Shown here: positions 8,834-16,523 of the stretch, in pieces
How positions within the stretch are numbered: position 1 is the stretch's first letter
Layout of the letters: each line of letters begins with the position of its first letter
Assembly (NCBI RefSeq): GCF_900156045.1
Contig: NZ_FTMX01000001.1
Coordinates: 124,001-188,000, forward strand
DNA from: Peribacillus simplex
GTDB taxonomy: Bacteria > Bacillota > Bacilli > Bacillales > DSM-1321
Direction of reading: 5' to 3'
DNA length: 64,000 nt
Notes under the pieces: generated by a model
What the model saw: only the letters and a program-made list of their open reading frames with translations
Databases searched by the model: none
What the model was told of the DNA's origin: nothing
Position numbers and translations under genes: made by a program

Positions 8834-9448
8834 ATGAGTAATTTAAACATTTTGGAATTGAACCCGTCTCATGCATTTAGCGTAAAAGAACCGGCGGATA
8901 ATTCATTGAACACAACCGTAATTGATGAATATGAGCTAGGGACGACGGATTTATCTCCGTATAACGTTTTATATATCACGGAATTTGTTGATCAAGAATA
9001 CTTATTAAATCACAAGGAGGTTATTTCTGAATTCTTGAATAATGGAAAAGTAGTTGTTTTTTGTGGACACTTATTCCGCAATTGGTTGCCGGGCTGTTCA
9101 TTAATGATGCCAACGAAAATTAATAGTTTTAAAGATTATTACGTACAACCAGTTCCTGGTGCACCACTATTTGAGGGTGTGGAAGTGGAAGATATGGTAT
9201 ATAACAAAGGCGTTGCAGGATTCTTTGCACGCGGCTATTACCGAGCTCCAAAAGACGCGGAGGTTTGTTTAACGTTTACAGACGGAAAGGTCATTACGTA
9301 CATAGATCGTCATACAACAAATGGTACGGTCATTGTTCACTCTGGACGTAGCTTATTAGGTTATAAGAGCGATAGGAAAACAACAGGTAAAATTAGAACT
9401 CAAATGTTGGCACTACTTGAGCAAGAAGTTGCACAGGAGGAAGTATAA
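8834..9448 (+). CDS. Uncharacterised protein with a class I amidotransferase-like fold (first of a pair)
   Basis: A 204-residue soluble protein without a signal peptide. The stretch LSPYNVLYITEFVDQEYLL, then FLNNGKVVVFCGHLFRNWLP, has the beta-alpha-beta and nucleophile-elbow layout of class I glutamine-amidotransferase or ThuA-like proteins; here FCGH occupies the elbow. The next gene encodes a diverged relative sharing the D-L-S-P-Y and W-L-P segments and the late GT-I-V/I strand. No amidotransferase domain partner is nearby. It has a good AGGAGG site and follows the ATPase by 12 bases. I cannot assign a reaction; association with a Fur-boxed importer suggests processing or sensing of the imported compound. 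Confidence 0.6.
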   Translation: MSNLNILELNPSHAFSVKEPADNSLNTTVIDEYELGTTDLSPYNVLYITEFVDQEYLLNHKEVISEFLNNGKVVVFCGHLFRNWLPGCSLMMPTKINSFKDYYVQPVPGAPLFEGVEVEDMVYNKGVAGFFARGYYRAPKDAEVCLTFTDGKVITYIDRHTTNGTVIVHSGRSLLGYKSDRKTTGKIRTQMLALLEQEVAQEEV

Positions 9449-10077
9449 TGAGAAAAATTGCAGTTATTTATAGTGGGCATGCACCACACTATCGTACATT
9501 CCATGAGCCGAAATATGCGCAATTTATTGACAAACTAATTTACTTCCCTGAGTTTGCCGAGACAGACTTATCACCGTATGATGTACTAATTGTTCCCTCA
9601 CAGTTAAACTCGAACTTATTACTTCAAAATGCGAAAAAAATTCGTGACTTTGCTGATGAAGGGAAAACGGTTATAGCCTTTGGACCACAGCCTTGGGAAT
9701 GGCTCCCGAACCAGAATTGGGAGGAGCGCACAACGAATTTCTGGTGGTGGATTGAAGAAAATGCAGATAGTGGATTACGTGTTCAAAATGCGGAACAACC
9801 ATTCTTTGAATATATAACGCTAGAAGATTGCACATGGCACCAGCATGGTGTATTTTGGCCTCCAGCTCATGCAACAACACTTGTTTCAACAATAGATGGG
9901 GGATCCGTGTTATACATTGATGAGCAATCAACAAAAGGTACTTGGATCATTACAACATTAGACCCGGACTATCACTTTGGTTCATATTTCATGCCAGCGA
10001 CAGAACGCTTTTTAGATGGTATGTTCCAATGGATCAGTAAAGGGGATATTACAAAGAAAATTCTGGAGCATTGTTAG
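9448..10077 (+). CDS. Uncharacterised protein with a class I amidotransferase-like fold (second of a pair)
   Basis: A 209-residue soluble protein. TDLSPYDVLIVPSQLNSNLL and the later GKTVIAFGPQPWEWLPN align with the preceding gene product, but the elbow is FGPQ, so the cysteine seen there is absent. Several aromatic residues cluster in the middle (FWWWIEENA, CTWHQHGVFWPPAH), with histidines that could bind a metal or an aromatic ligand. Start and previous stop overlap by one base (TAATG), so the two are probably made in equal amounts and may form a heterodimer. Function unknown. Confidence 0.6.
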   Translation: MRKIAVIYSGHAPHYRTFHEPKYAQFIDKLIYFPEFAETDLSPYDVLIVPSQLNSNLLLQNAKKIRDFADEGKTVIAFGPQPWEWLPNQNWEERTTNFWWWIEENADSGLRVQNAEQPFFEYITLEDCTWHQHGVFWPPAHATTLVSTIDGGSVLYIDEQSTKGTWIITTLDPDYHFGSYFMPATERFLDGMFQWISKGDITKKILEHC

Positions 10078-10137
10078 AACGTTAATAAAACTACTTCACT
10101 AATAAATAGGATTAAATAACACAATTAGGAGAAAAAA

Positions 10138-10662
10138 ATGAGAACAATTAAAATTTATGATCGTGATGATCTAATTGAGATTTCTTTCGACGACATTAAA
10201 AAATACCATGGCTACGCAGCATATATGGCACTAGGCGTAGGTTTCCGTGTAGTTGAAGCAGCATTTGAAGCATTATACGGCGATGAAATTCCAGACCGCA
10301 AAGATCTTTCGATTCTTTCCGGTCATGGTGGCCCAGGATTCCGAGATGTATTTGAATTTGTCACACGTGCAAAAACTCGTGGGGTATATACTGTTGATGC
10401 AAACTATCCAAAAGCACAATATGACCCATACCGCCCAACAGGTTATGCCTATGTATTCACAAAAGAAAATGGCGAATCAGTAGAAGTGTTATTAAAAGAA
10501 GACTTCTTACCGCCAATTTTCTATGATTACTTGAAAAAAGGCCGTGAAAATGACTTCACTCCAGAAGAGTATGAAGATAATGAACGTTTAAAACAAGAGC
10601 TTGGTAATCGTGCATACGAAATGAAGGTTGAAGATTTACTAATCATTAATCGCTTAAAATAG
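10138..10662 (+). CDS. FmdE-like domain protein lacking the usual cysteines
   Basis: A 174-residue soluble protein. SFDDIKKYHGYAAYMALGVG and SGHGGPGFRDVFEFVTRAKT occupy the positions of the two FmdE-family motifs (typically HGHxCPG and a cysteine-containing D-A-C-G-V-D-A segment followed by TxCTxG), but the cysteines are replaced and only the first histidine and glycines remain. FmdE is named after formylmethanofuran dehydrogenase subunit E, a proposed metal-binding domain. With its metal ligands changed, this copy may bind something else. It has a clean AGGAG site and ends the operon, 60 bases after the previous gene, before a terminator at 10707. Confidence 0.62.
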   Translation: MRTIKIYDRDDLIEISFDDIKKYHGYAAYMALGVGFRVVEAAFEALYGDEIPDRKDLSILSGHGGPGFRDVFEFVTRAKTRGVYTVDANYPKAQYDPYRPTGYAYVFTKENGESVEVLLKEDFLPPIFYDYLKKGRENDFTPEEYEDNERLKQELGNRAYEMKVEDLLIINRLK

Positions 10663-10706
10663 TATTTAAAAAGTCAGTAAATTACACATACCTTACAATC
10701 AAAAGG

Positions 10707-10738
10707 CAAGCGAATTTCGTGAATTCGCTTGTTTTTTT
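10707..10738 (+). terminator. Terminator of the Fur-boxed transporter operon
   Basis: CAAGCGAATT and AATTCGCTTG form a perfect ten-base stem, followed by seven T residues. Confidence 0.85.
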
Positions 10739-10866
10739 ACCTTTTAAACCAACAACAGGAGCTTTACTTCATTCCCAGAAGCTCCTTTTCTTTGGAACTT
10801 ACTGGGCAGGATCGTTCAACAAGGGGATAGATTGTTAAATAAGATGGAGATTGAACTTAATCGAAC

Positions 10867-10898
10867 AATAAACCGCCACCCGAAAGTGGAGGTTTATT
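10867..10898 (-). terminator. Terminator of sspH
   Basis: AATAAACC-CCAC and GTGG-GGTTTATT form a stem just beyond the stop of the leftward sspH gene; reading leftwards it ends in a T-rich arm. Confidence 0.6.
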
Positions 10899-10913
10899 AT
10901 TGAATCGAGGAAA

Positions 10914-11093
10914 TTACTGTTCTTTTAAGCTGGTTACAGAAACACTTTGTTTTTTATTTGGATCATCAAGGGGATGGATTGTAGCTATTCCATTTTGTTC
11001 ATCCACATGCTCAATGTAGATACTTTCCTCATTATAGGTTACATTAACCATATTTGGTGAAGAAGCAATTTCTTCTGCTCGTTGTGCGTTCAT
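10914..11093 (-). CDS. sspH: H-type small acid-soluble spore protein
   Basis: A 59-residue protein beginning MNAQRAEEIASSPNMVNVTY and continuing with IYIEHVDEQNGIATIHPLDD, the conserved pattern of SspH proteins of Bacillus spores. It would be made in the forespore. An in-frame GTG three codons upstream lies inside the Shine-Dalgarno (AGGAGG at 11101-11106), so the ATG at 11093, eight bases away from it, is preferred. It is monocistronic. This gene shows directly that the organism forms endospores. Confidence 0.92.
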   Translation of the reverse strand: MNAQRAEEIASSPNMVNVTYNEESIYIEHVDEQNGIATIHPLDDPNKKQSVSVTSLKEQ

Positions 11094-11347
11094 TTTAGCC
11101 ACCTCCTTTGAATTTGCAACATGTATAATATTTGTTCCGAATTACTTAGATATACTTGTTGTAATCAAAATTCTTCCAAGAATCCCTTACACCCTTACTT
11201 AACTAACTGGTACGTCAACTGAAGGACGAGTTATATTTAAGGCAGCTTATAATCATTTAGACTAACGTGGCAAGCTAGTTCAAAAGATTAAAATCTGTTA
11301 TTTGATATAATTACAGAAAATTAAAAAAGTTTTGGAGGGATGTAAAA

Positions 11348-11794
11348 ATGAACATTAAAGGATTTTCGATTTCTACTGATAAAAAGTATTTAGATGTAGA
11401 TTTAATACATAATTTTTTGAATCAAGAAGCTTACTGGTCAAAGGGAATAACAAAGGAAACAGTAATGAAGTCAATTGAAAATACGACCTTATGTTTTGGG
11501 GTTTATAAAGGTGAAGTAGGTAATGAGGGTAGTGAACAAGTTGGATTTGCAAGGGTAATAACAGATTTAGCAACACATGCATACCTTTGCGACGTGTTTA
11601 TATTGCCTGACTATCGTAAATTAGGATTATCAAAATGGTTAATGGATGTTATCACCAACCATTCCGAGCTGGAAGGGGTTCGCAGGTTTATGTTAGCTAC
11701 TAATGATGCACATTCATTATATAAAAAATACGGTTTTAATCAGATCGATAATCCAGAGCTATTTATGCAAAAAGTCCGTAAATCTCCGATTTAA
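11348..11794 (+). CDS. GNAT family N-acetyltransferase
   Basis: A 148-residue single-domain acetyltransferase. The acetyl-CoA binding region is FILPDYRKLGLSKWLMDVI (motif A, with K-L-G-L replacing the common R-G-x-G), and the C-terminal YKKYGFNQID is the usual motif B ending. It has a TTTTGGAGGGATG ribosome binding site. Its substrate is unknown; similar stand-alone GNATs act on small amines or amino acids. It is not clearly in an operon. Confidence 0.85.
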   Translation: MNIKGFSISTDKKYLDVDLIHNFLNQEAYWSKGITKETVMKSIENTTLCFGVYKGEVGNEGSEQVGFARVITDLATHAYLCDVFILPDYRKLGLSKWLMDVITNHSELEGVRRFMLATNDAHSLYKKYGFNQIDNPELFMQKVRKSPI

Positions 11795-11911
11795 CAATAA
11801 GTTTATTTCATTAACGGGTGCGAAAGGGATTTGACCCTGCATAATCGTGCACAGAATGTCGGATGATTCGTTTCAAGTCCTGCTATTCTTTTGATATAAG
11901 GAGGTCATTGA

Positions 11912-12784
11912 ATGGATTTGCTAAAAAATATGAATGGTGCCATTAACTTCATTGAGGAAAATCTTACGAACGAAATTGACTTTAAAGAAGTTGCGAGGAT
12001 AGCTTATTGCTCGGAATATCATTTTAAAAGGATGTTTTCCTTCCTTGCAGGTATTTCACTATCCGAATATATCCGCCGAAGACGACTTACACTTGCGGCG
12101 TTTGAACTAAGAGATAACAAAATAAAGGTCATTGATGTAGCGATAAAGTACGGATACAGCTCACCTGATTCTTTTGCAAGAGCGTTTCAGCATTTGCATG
12201 GCATCACACCATCAGAAGCGAGAAGTAATGGCCATTCACTTAAAGCCTATCCACCGATGTCCTTCCAATTATCCATTAAAGGAGGCAGTGAAATGAACTA
12301 TCGAATTGAAGAAAAAGAGGCATTTCACATTATTGGAATTAAAAAAAGAGTACCAATCATTTTTAACGGGGTTAATCCAGAGATTGCATCTATGTGGAAA
12401 AGTTTAGACGAGAAAACGATAAATGAACTTAAAAACTTATCGAATGTCGAGCCATTGGGGCTGCTTAGTGCATCTGCGAATTTTTCCGAAGGCCGAATGG
12501 AGGAAAAAGGGGAGCTTGATCATTATATCGGTGCAGCGACAACGAGGGAATGTCCAGATAACTTAACACAGCTTGAAGTTGATGCATCTACATGGGCAGT
12601 ATTCGAAGCGGTAGGTCCCTTTCCTGAAACACTGCAAAATGTATGGGGGCGTATTTATTCCGAATGGTTTCCATCCTCTAACTATGAACAAAGGGAAGGA
12701 CCGGAAATCCTTTGGAACGAAAATAAAGATATAACCTCACCAACATTTAGAAGTGAAATATGGATCCCTGTTTTGAAAAAGTGA
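11912..12784 (+). CDS. AraC-family regulator with C-terminal GyrI-like effector domain
   Basis: A 290-residue regulator. Residues 1-105 hold two helix-turn-helix motifs typical of AraC ([20 protein letters not shown] and [20 protein letters not shown]). Residues from about 128 form a GyrI/Rob-type effector-binding domain starting [18 protein letters not shown] and ending with a typical EIWIPVLKK strand. Such proteins sense small hydrophobic or cationic compounds. A strong internal ribosome binding site precedes codon 128 (see findings). The start is supported by AAGGAGG. A terminator follows at 12807. Confidence 0.9.
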   Translation: MDLLKNMNGAINFIEENLTNEIDFKEVARIAYCSEYHFKRMFSFLAGISLSEYIRRRRLTLAAFELRDNKIKVIDVAIKYGYSSPDSFARAFQHLHGITPSEARSNGHSLKAYPPMSFQLSIKGGSEMNYRIEEKEAFHIIGIKKRVPIIFNGVNPEIASMWKSLDEKTINELKNLSNVEPLGLLSASANFSEGRMEEKGELDHYIGAATTRECPDNLTQLEVDASTWAVFEAVGPFPETLQNVWGRIYSEWFPSSNYEQREGPEILWNENKDITSPTFRSEIWIPVLKK

Positions 12785-12806
12785 GGATGGACGAAAGATT
12801 TATTCG

Positions 12807-12831
12807 AAAAGCTGCTTAAGGCAGCTTTTTC
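12807..12831 (+). terminator. Terminator after the AraC-type regulator gene
   Basis: AAAGCTGC and GCAGCTTT pair around a short loop, with T residues continuing after the stem. Confidence 0.75.
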
Positions 12832-12933
12832 TTATGTAACAAGCAGGGCAGGATAATGGAATATGGGCTAGGTATTATTTGCTATTACCAGCTATAATGA
12901 TGGGGAAAAGTGCTTGTATAAGGAGATTGGGAA

Positions 12934-13389
12934 ATGCCTATTATTGAACATCAACAATTTATTAAAGCACCAGTTGAATTATGTTTTGACCTTGCAAGGA
13001 ACGTGGATATCCATACCAAAACGACAGCGAAAACGATGGAAGTTGCTGTTGATGGTGTGACAGAAGGGTTATTAGAGGAGGGTGATACTGTAACATGGGA
13101 AGCCATTCACTTTGGTATTAAACAAAGGCTGAAAGCCCAAGTGACATTAATGGAAAAGCCAAATAAGTTTGTGGATATTATGGTGAAGGGAGCCTTCCAT
13201 TCCTTCGTGCACACACATCAGTTTATGGAAGAATCAGGCGGAACCATAATGATAGATGAATTTCAATATAAGTCACCGTTCGGTCCAATTGGAGTTTTAG
13301 CTGATAAGTTGTTTTTAGAGAAGTATATGAGAGAATTTATCATTTCTCGTGCAAAGGCACTGAAAAAGATTGCCGAGAATGTGCACTAA
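12934..13389 (+). CDS. SRPBCC family protein (START-like ligand-binding fold)
   Basis: A 151-residue protein opening MPIIEHQQFIKAPVELCFDL, typical of the polyketide cyclase / SRPBCC superfamily, with DIMVKGAFHSFVHTHQF in the central sheet and a long C-terminal helix (LFLEKYMREFIISRAKALKK). Such proteins hold hydrophobic ligands in a deep pocket; no catalytic residue is evident. It has a good AAGGAGA site. No operon partner is visible. Confidence 0.82.
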   Translation: MPIIEHQQFIKAPVELCFDLARNVDIHTKTTAKTMEVAVDGVTEGLLEEGDTVTWEAIHFGIKQRLKAQVTLMEKPNKFVDIMVKGAFHSFVHTHQFMEESGGTIMIDEFQYKSPFGPIGVLADKLFLEKYMREFIISRAKALKKIAENVH

Positions 13390-13597
13390 CCTTGTCTAAT
13401 GCTTTATTTTAAATATCAGGGGCTGCTGTCTTTATTTTGTTGCAGAAGAGATAAATGCTTTTAAATTACAAAAATTATTGATGTGCAAAAACGACTTAAT
13501 GGACTAAGTAAACCTTATGGCGGGTAAAAAGATGGATGGGGAGTAATGATTGATTAATAGCTGTAATTGTTATACATTACTGGTTATTAATGAACGA

Positions 13598-13655
13598 ACG
13601 GGTGCTTTAGTTGAAGTTCGGAGCTGTCTTTATCACCGGCACCCTGAACGTTAGC
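13598..13655. repeat. Intergenic inverted-repeat element
   Basis: GGGTGC near the left end is matched by GCACCC near the right end, with GGAGCTGTCTTTATC in the loop. A shorter match, GCTGTCTTTATT, lies at 13425-13436. The layout resembles dispersed hairpin repeats of Bacillus intergenic regions, but I cannot confirm copy number from this window. Confidence 0.35.
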
Positions 13656-13723
13656 AAATGGCTCGGCTCAGCGGTACAACCGTGTAAGGCCCGCGGATAC
13701 AACCGACCTTTAATTATAATTAC

Positions 13724-13757
13724 GGTCAAATCTTCTGCAGCGATTTGATCTTTTTAT
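13724..13757 (+). terminator. Terminator-like hairpin in intergenic region
   Basis: TCAAATC and GATTTGA pair around a nine-base loop and a TCTTTTT tract follows. It may close transcription from the SRPBCC gene or from the repeat element. Confidence 0.5.
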
Positions 13758-14003
13758 TTGTTTTTATAAGAATAACATAAATAGAACAAATGTTCCAGTG
13801 GGAATATGTGAAATTTTCACTTTTTTTAAAATCACTCTCGTAAAGGGTATTGTTGATTCTCTTGAAGACTGAAGGGGCAGGGTAGTTGAAGTCTTAAGAT
13901 GGGCGTGAACAACTTGCTTGAGACAATTAGAATGAGATTGACGAAGGATATGTATTTGTTTTCAGATGCATTTGTGAAGTTGAATAACTCATCTTTTGGG
14001 AAC

Positions 14004-14045
14004 TAAAAAAAGTACTTTGATCAAGTACGTCATCAAAGTACTTTC
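14004..14045 (-). terminator. Terminator of the His/Cys/Lys repeat gene
   Basis: AAAGTACTTTGAT is perfectly matched by ATCAAAGTACTTT; reading leftwards the stem is followed by a T7 run. Confidence 0.8.
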
Positions 14046-14056
14046 CATTTAACAAA

Positions 14057-14839
14057 CTACCAATTACCATAACATTCATCATCGCAGCGTTTCTTCTTCC
14101 AACAATCGTGGTGTTGGTCCTCATCGCAGCATTTTTTCTTTTTCCAACAATCATGATGTTCATTATCGCAGTGTTTTTTCTTTTTCCAACAATCGTGGTG
14201 ATGGTCCTCATCGCAGCATTTTTTCTTTTTCCAACAATCATGATGTTCATCATCGCAGCGTTTCTTCTTCCAACAATCGTGGTGATGGTCCTCATCGCAG
14301 CATTTTTTCTTTTTCCAACAATCATGATGTTCATTATCGCAGTGTTTTTTCTTCTTGCAACAATCATGATGTTCGTTATCGCAGTGTTTTTTCTTCTTGC
14401 AACAATCATGATGTTCATTATCGCAGTGTTTTTTCTTCTTGCAACAATCATGATGTTCATTATCGCAGTGTTTTTTCTTCTTGCAACAATCATGATGTTC
14501 ATTATCGCAGTGTTTTTTCTTCTTGCAACAATCATGATGTTCGTTATCGCAGTGTTTTTTCTTCTTGCAACAATCATGATGTTCATTATCGCAGTGTTTT
14601 TTCTTCTTGCAACAATCATGATGTTCATTATCGCAGTGTTTTTTCTTCTTCCAGCAATCGTGATGTTCATTATCGCAGTGTTTTTTCTTCCACCAATCGT
14701 GGTGATGGTCCTCATCGCAGCATTCTTTCTTCCACCAATCGTGGTGATGGACCTCATCGCAGCATTTTTTCTTCCACCAATCGTGATGATGGTCCTCATC
14801 GCAGTGATGTTTCTTACAATAATCCTCGTGATAAGACAT
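14057..14839 (-). CDS. His/Cys/Lys-rich tandem-repeat protein, probable spore surface component
   Basis: About 260 residues made almost wholly of repeats. The core unit is 14 residues (42 bp), consensus CCKKKKHCDNEHHD, occurring about seven times nearly unchanged at the DNA level. Longer variants with CDEDHHHDWWKK or CDEDHHHDCWKK flank it. It is very rich in lysine, histidine, aspartate and cysteine, so it could bind metals and cross-link through disulfides. The start ATG at 14839 is chosen over an upstream TTG-type start because GGAGTGAC precedes it. The SPOCS spore-protein gene next door on the same strand suggests a coat or exosporium role; this is inference. Confidence 0.75.
   Translation of the reverse strand: MSYHEDYCKKHHCDEDHHHDWWKKKCCDEVHHHDWWKKECCDEDHHHDWWKKKHCDNEHHDCWKKKKHCDNEHHDCCKKKKHCDNEHHDCCKKKKHCDNEHHDCCKKKKHCDNEHHDCCKKKKHCDNEHHDCCKKKKHCDNEHHDCCKKKKHCDNEHHDCCKKKKHCDNEHHDCWKKKKCCDEDHHHDCWKKKRCDDEHHDCWKKKKCCDEDHHHDCWKKKKHCDNEHHDCWKKKKCCDEDQHHDCWKKKRCDDECYGNW
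14350..14660 (-). repeat. 42-bp tandem direct repeat within the coding region
   Basis: About seven head-to-tail 42-bp units, each containing CTTGCAACAATCATGATG on the + strand and differing at only one or two positions (for example TTCATT versus TTCGTT). Because 42 is a multiple of three, gain or loss of units keeps the frame. There are no spacers, so it is not CRISPR. Confidence 0.9.
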
Positions 14840-14877
14840 AGAAATGTCACTCCTTTCTACCCTATAAATAAATAAAG

Positions 14878-14909
14878 GCAAAGCCTTCTCGATTTAGAGA
14901 GGGCTTTGC
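14878..14909 (-). terminator. Terminator of the SPOCS spore-protein gene
   Basis: GCAAAGCC-TCTC is matched by GAGA-GGCTTTGC; reading leftwards a T-rich stretch follows. Confidence 0.7.
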
Positions 14910-14942
14910 TAGTCAAGATTAAAAACTACTCAACACAGTCAT

Positions 14943-15710
14943 TTACGGAGCAGGAAGAGTATTAGTTGTTGGGGTAGTTGTAGTTTCACAACGACGTTCA
15001 TTTACGTCGCAAATACCACCGTGTTTATCTACAATAACTGGTCGAACAACTGTAATTGTAGTGCGTAGTACAATCTTGACTAAAATGGCATTGGTAGTAA
15101 CAAGGCCCGTTGTGCCGATGACTGGAACGCCTGGTTGAGCAAAGATCCCTTCTAATACTAATGGGGGTTCTATTACTGTATCCTCAGGGCATGCACCTGG
15201 AAAATCTGTGTGCTCCTGGAATGGTAAACTCGTTGTAAGTGTCGCTGTTGCAGTAACTGTTGATCCTGGAGCCATAAATGTTACCGTAATAGTTACAGGA
15301 ATAAGCCCGATGTTAACGACTTTGTCCCTTATGATTGTCGTGTTACGTGTAACACCAGCTACATTCGGTACTACAGATACCGAAACAATAGTGGATCCAG
15401 CTGGTATAGCTGGAGTAAACGCGGTAAAAGGAAGTGTTGCTTCTGCAACCTTTTGTACCGCTTTTGAGCCTACAACTGAATTAACTAGGACACAGTCGCT
15501 GTTTAATGGTGCAGCAAGTTGGCGAGCTGGAGCTCTAAAATTACAATTGCAAGTAGAAACGTCGTCAGACTTACAAACCTTACATGACTTTTTAGATTTT
15601 GAATGACGATCATCACCGAATCTTGAATCACTACCAAAACCCCAGTCGCTGTCGGAACATGCAGAACCCCAGTTGCTGTGCATCGGATTATTCATACCAA
15701 AATTTCCCAC
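14943..15710 (-). CDS. SPOCS (DUF3794)-domain spore coat-like protein
   Basis: A 255-residue protein with a Gly/Ser/Asp-rich, low-complexity N-terminus (residues 1-40), a cysteine cluster CKVCKSDDVSTCNC at about 43-56, then a beta-rich region. IIRDKVVNIGLIPVTITV and LPFQEHTDFPGACPED follow the SPOCS pattern found in SipL-like and other spore-coat proteins, which bind SpoIVA or coat partners. The C-terminus is threonine- and proline-rich. The start is GTG at 15710, with AAAGGA upstream. The neighbouring repeat gene reads the same way after a terminator. The SPOCS assignment is by recognition of motifs only. Confidence 0.65.
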   Translation of the reverse strand: MGNFGMNNPMHSNWGSACSDSDWGFGSDSRFGDDRHSKSKKSCKVCKSDDVSTCNCNFRAPARQLAAPLNSDCVLVNSVVGSKAVQKVAEATLPFTAFTPAIPAGSTIVSVSVVPNVAGVTRNTTIIRDKVVNIGLIPVTITVTFMAPGSTVTATATLTTSLPFQEHTDFPGACPEDTVIEPPLVLEGIFAQPGVPVIGTTGLVTTNAILVKIVLRTTITVVRPVIVDKHGGICDVNERRCETTTTPTTNTLPAP

Positions 15711-15885
15711 AAAATCACAATCCTTTCTTGTAACTCTTTTTTTTTCGAAAATAAAATGGAGTGTAGTATCGAACCGTACTAAAGCACTGCCAAAAGTATT
15801 TTCGTAGTAGTTACAAAATATAGTATTAATAAATTAAGGCAATTGCTTGGACATGTTACTTATTTTTCTGGACAAACCGTAAATA

Positions 15886-16069
15886 TTTATAGGTTCATAA
15901 TGTAGCTTTTGAGGAAGTATGGGACGAGGTAAAGAAATGGATGAATCCAAAAGGGAGGCAAAAAGATAAACATAGAAAAACGGTGCCTACGAAAATACTG
16001 ATAAACGCAAAAAGGGCTCCTTTGCTCGACTTTTCGGAAAGTGAACAAGAAGTCCTACGCTCTTTTTAA
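15886..16069 (+). pseudogene. Possible decayed coding fragment
   Basis: An open frame of about 60 codons without a convincing start reads VAFEEVWDEVKKWMNPKGRQ and ends ESEQEVLRSF at a TAA at 16067. The composition looks protein-like, but I do not recognise a family and no ribosome binding site is present. It may be a remnant or chance. Confidence 0.25.
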
Positions 16070-16282
16070 GGCGTCTAAACGAAGTTTCGTTTATCTATGA
16101 GGGGTATAGAGGGAACTTCAACCTTAACTATTAATAATGTAGCTGTTAACCTGTTTATTTCAGGTCGTGAGGGTGGTGATAAAAAGTTTCCGGAGATTTT
16201 TGTGTCATTATCCTAATTACAACATAAGTTGAATTAACCCATTTAATTTCTTCCTCCTAAAACGAATAAGGAGATGTTTCTA

Positions 16283-16453
16283 TTGTCAAATTGTGGTCAT
16301 GAATCAAGTAGTTGTAATGATATTGGTGGATTTGGTGGCGGCTTCGCTTTTATAGTCGTTTTGTTTATACTCTTAATCATCGTTGGAGCGGCTTGTTTCG
16401 GCGGCGGTGGCGGAGATTGCAGCCCCGTACAAGGATATGGCGGTTTCTGCTAA
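16283..16453 (+). CDS. YjcZ family sporulation peptide
   Basis: A 56-residue peptide starting at TTG 16283 with AAGGAG nine bases before it. It has a glycine-rich N-terminal part (GGFGGGF), one membrane span AFIVVLFILLIIVGAA, and a glycine/cysteine-rich tail. The FGGGFAFIVVLFILLIIVGA core is the signature of the YjcZ/SscA family of small spore-associated proteins in Bacillus. An in-frame ATG at 16274 lies inside the Shine-Dalgarno and is unlikely. Its cysteines (five) are unusual for the family. Confidence 0.82.
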   Translation: MSNCGHESSSCNDIGGFGGGFAFIVVLFILLIIVGAACFGGGGGDCSPVQGYGGFC

Positions 16454-16468
16454 AAGTAGTAATAAAAA

Positions 16469-16497
16469 AAAGCCGACCTTTATTGGTCGGCTTCTCT
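16469..16497. terminator. Bidirectional terminator between YjcZ gene and hydrolase gene
   Basis: AAGCCGACC and GGTCGGCTT form a perfect nine-base stem. The leftward reading has a T-run of eight, the rightward a weaker CTCTT. It serves the convergent genes on both sides. Confidence 0.8.
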
Positions 16498-16523
16498 TAT
16501 GACTAATTTATTCTCGTACTAAT

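Larger units (their letters stand above)
13390..14003. other. Long intergenic region with repeat-like hairpins
   Basis: No gene is seen in these roughly 600 bases. They contain an inverted-repeat element at 13598-13655 and a hairpin with a T-run at 13724-13757. Short open frames that extend here from the repeat gene at 14057 are artefacts of its 42-bp periodicity. Confidence 0.5.

Noticed and set aside
14350..14660. Regular direct repeats as a CRISPR array
   Set aside because: Units are head-to-tail without spacers and lie in a coding frame; no cas genes are near.
13927..14875. Long open frames in other frames and on the opposite strand over the 42-bp repeat region
   Set aside because: They are open only because a repeat length divisible by three keeps every frame open. 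Their products (runs of NIMIVARRKN or FLLATIMMF type) have no sensible start site, while the chosen frame has a ribosome binding site.
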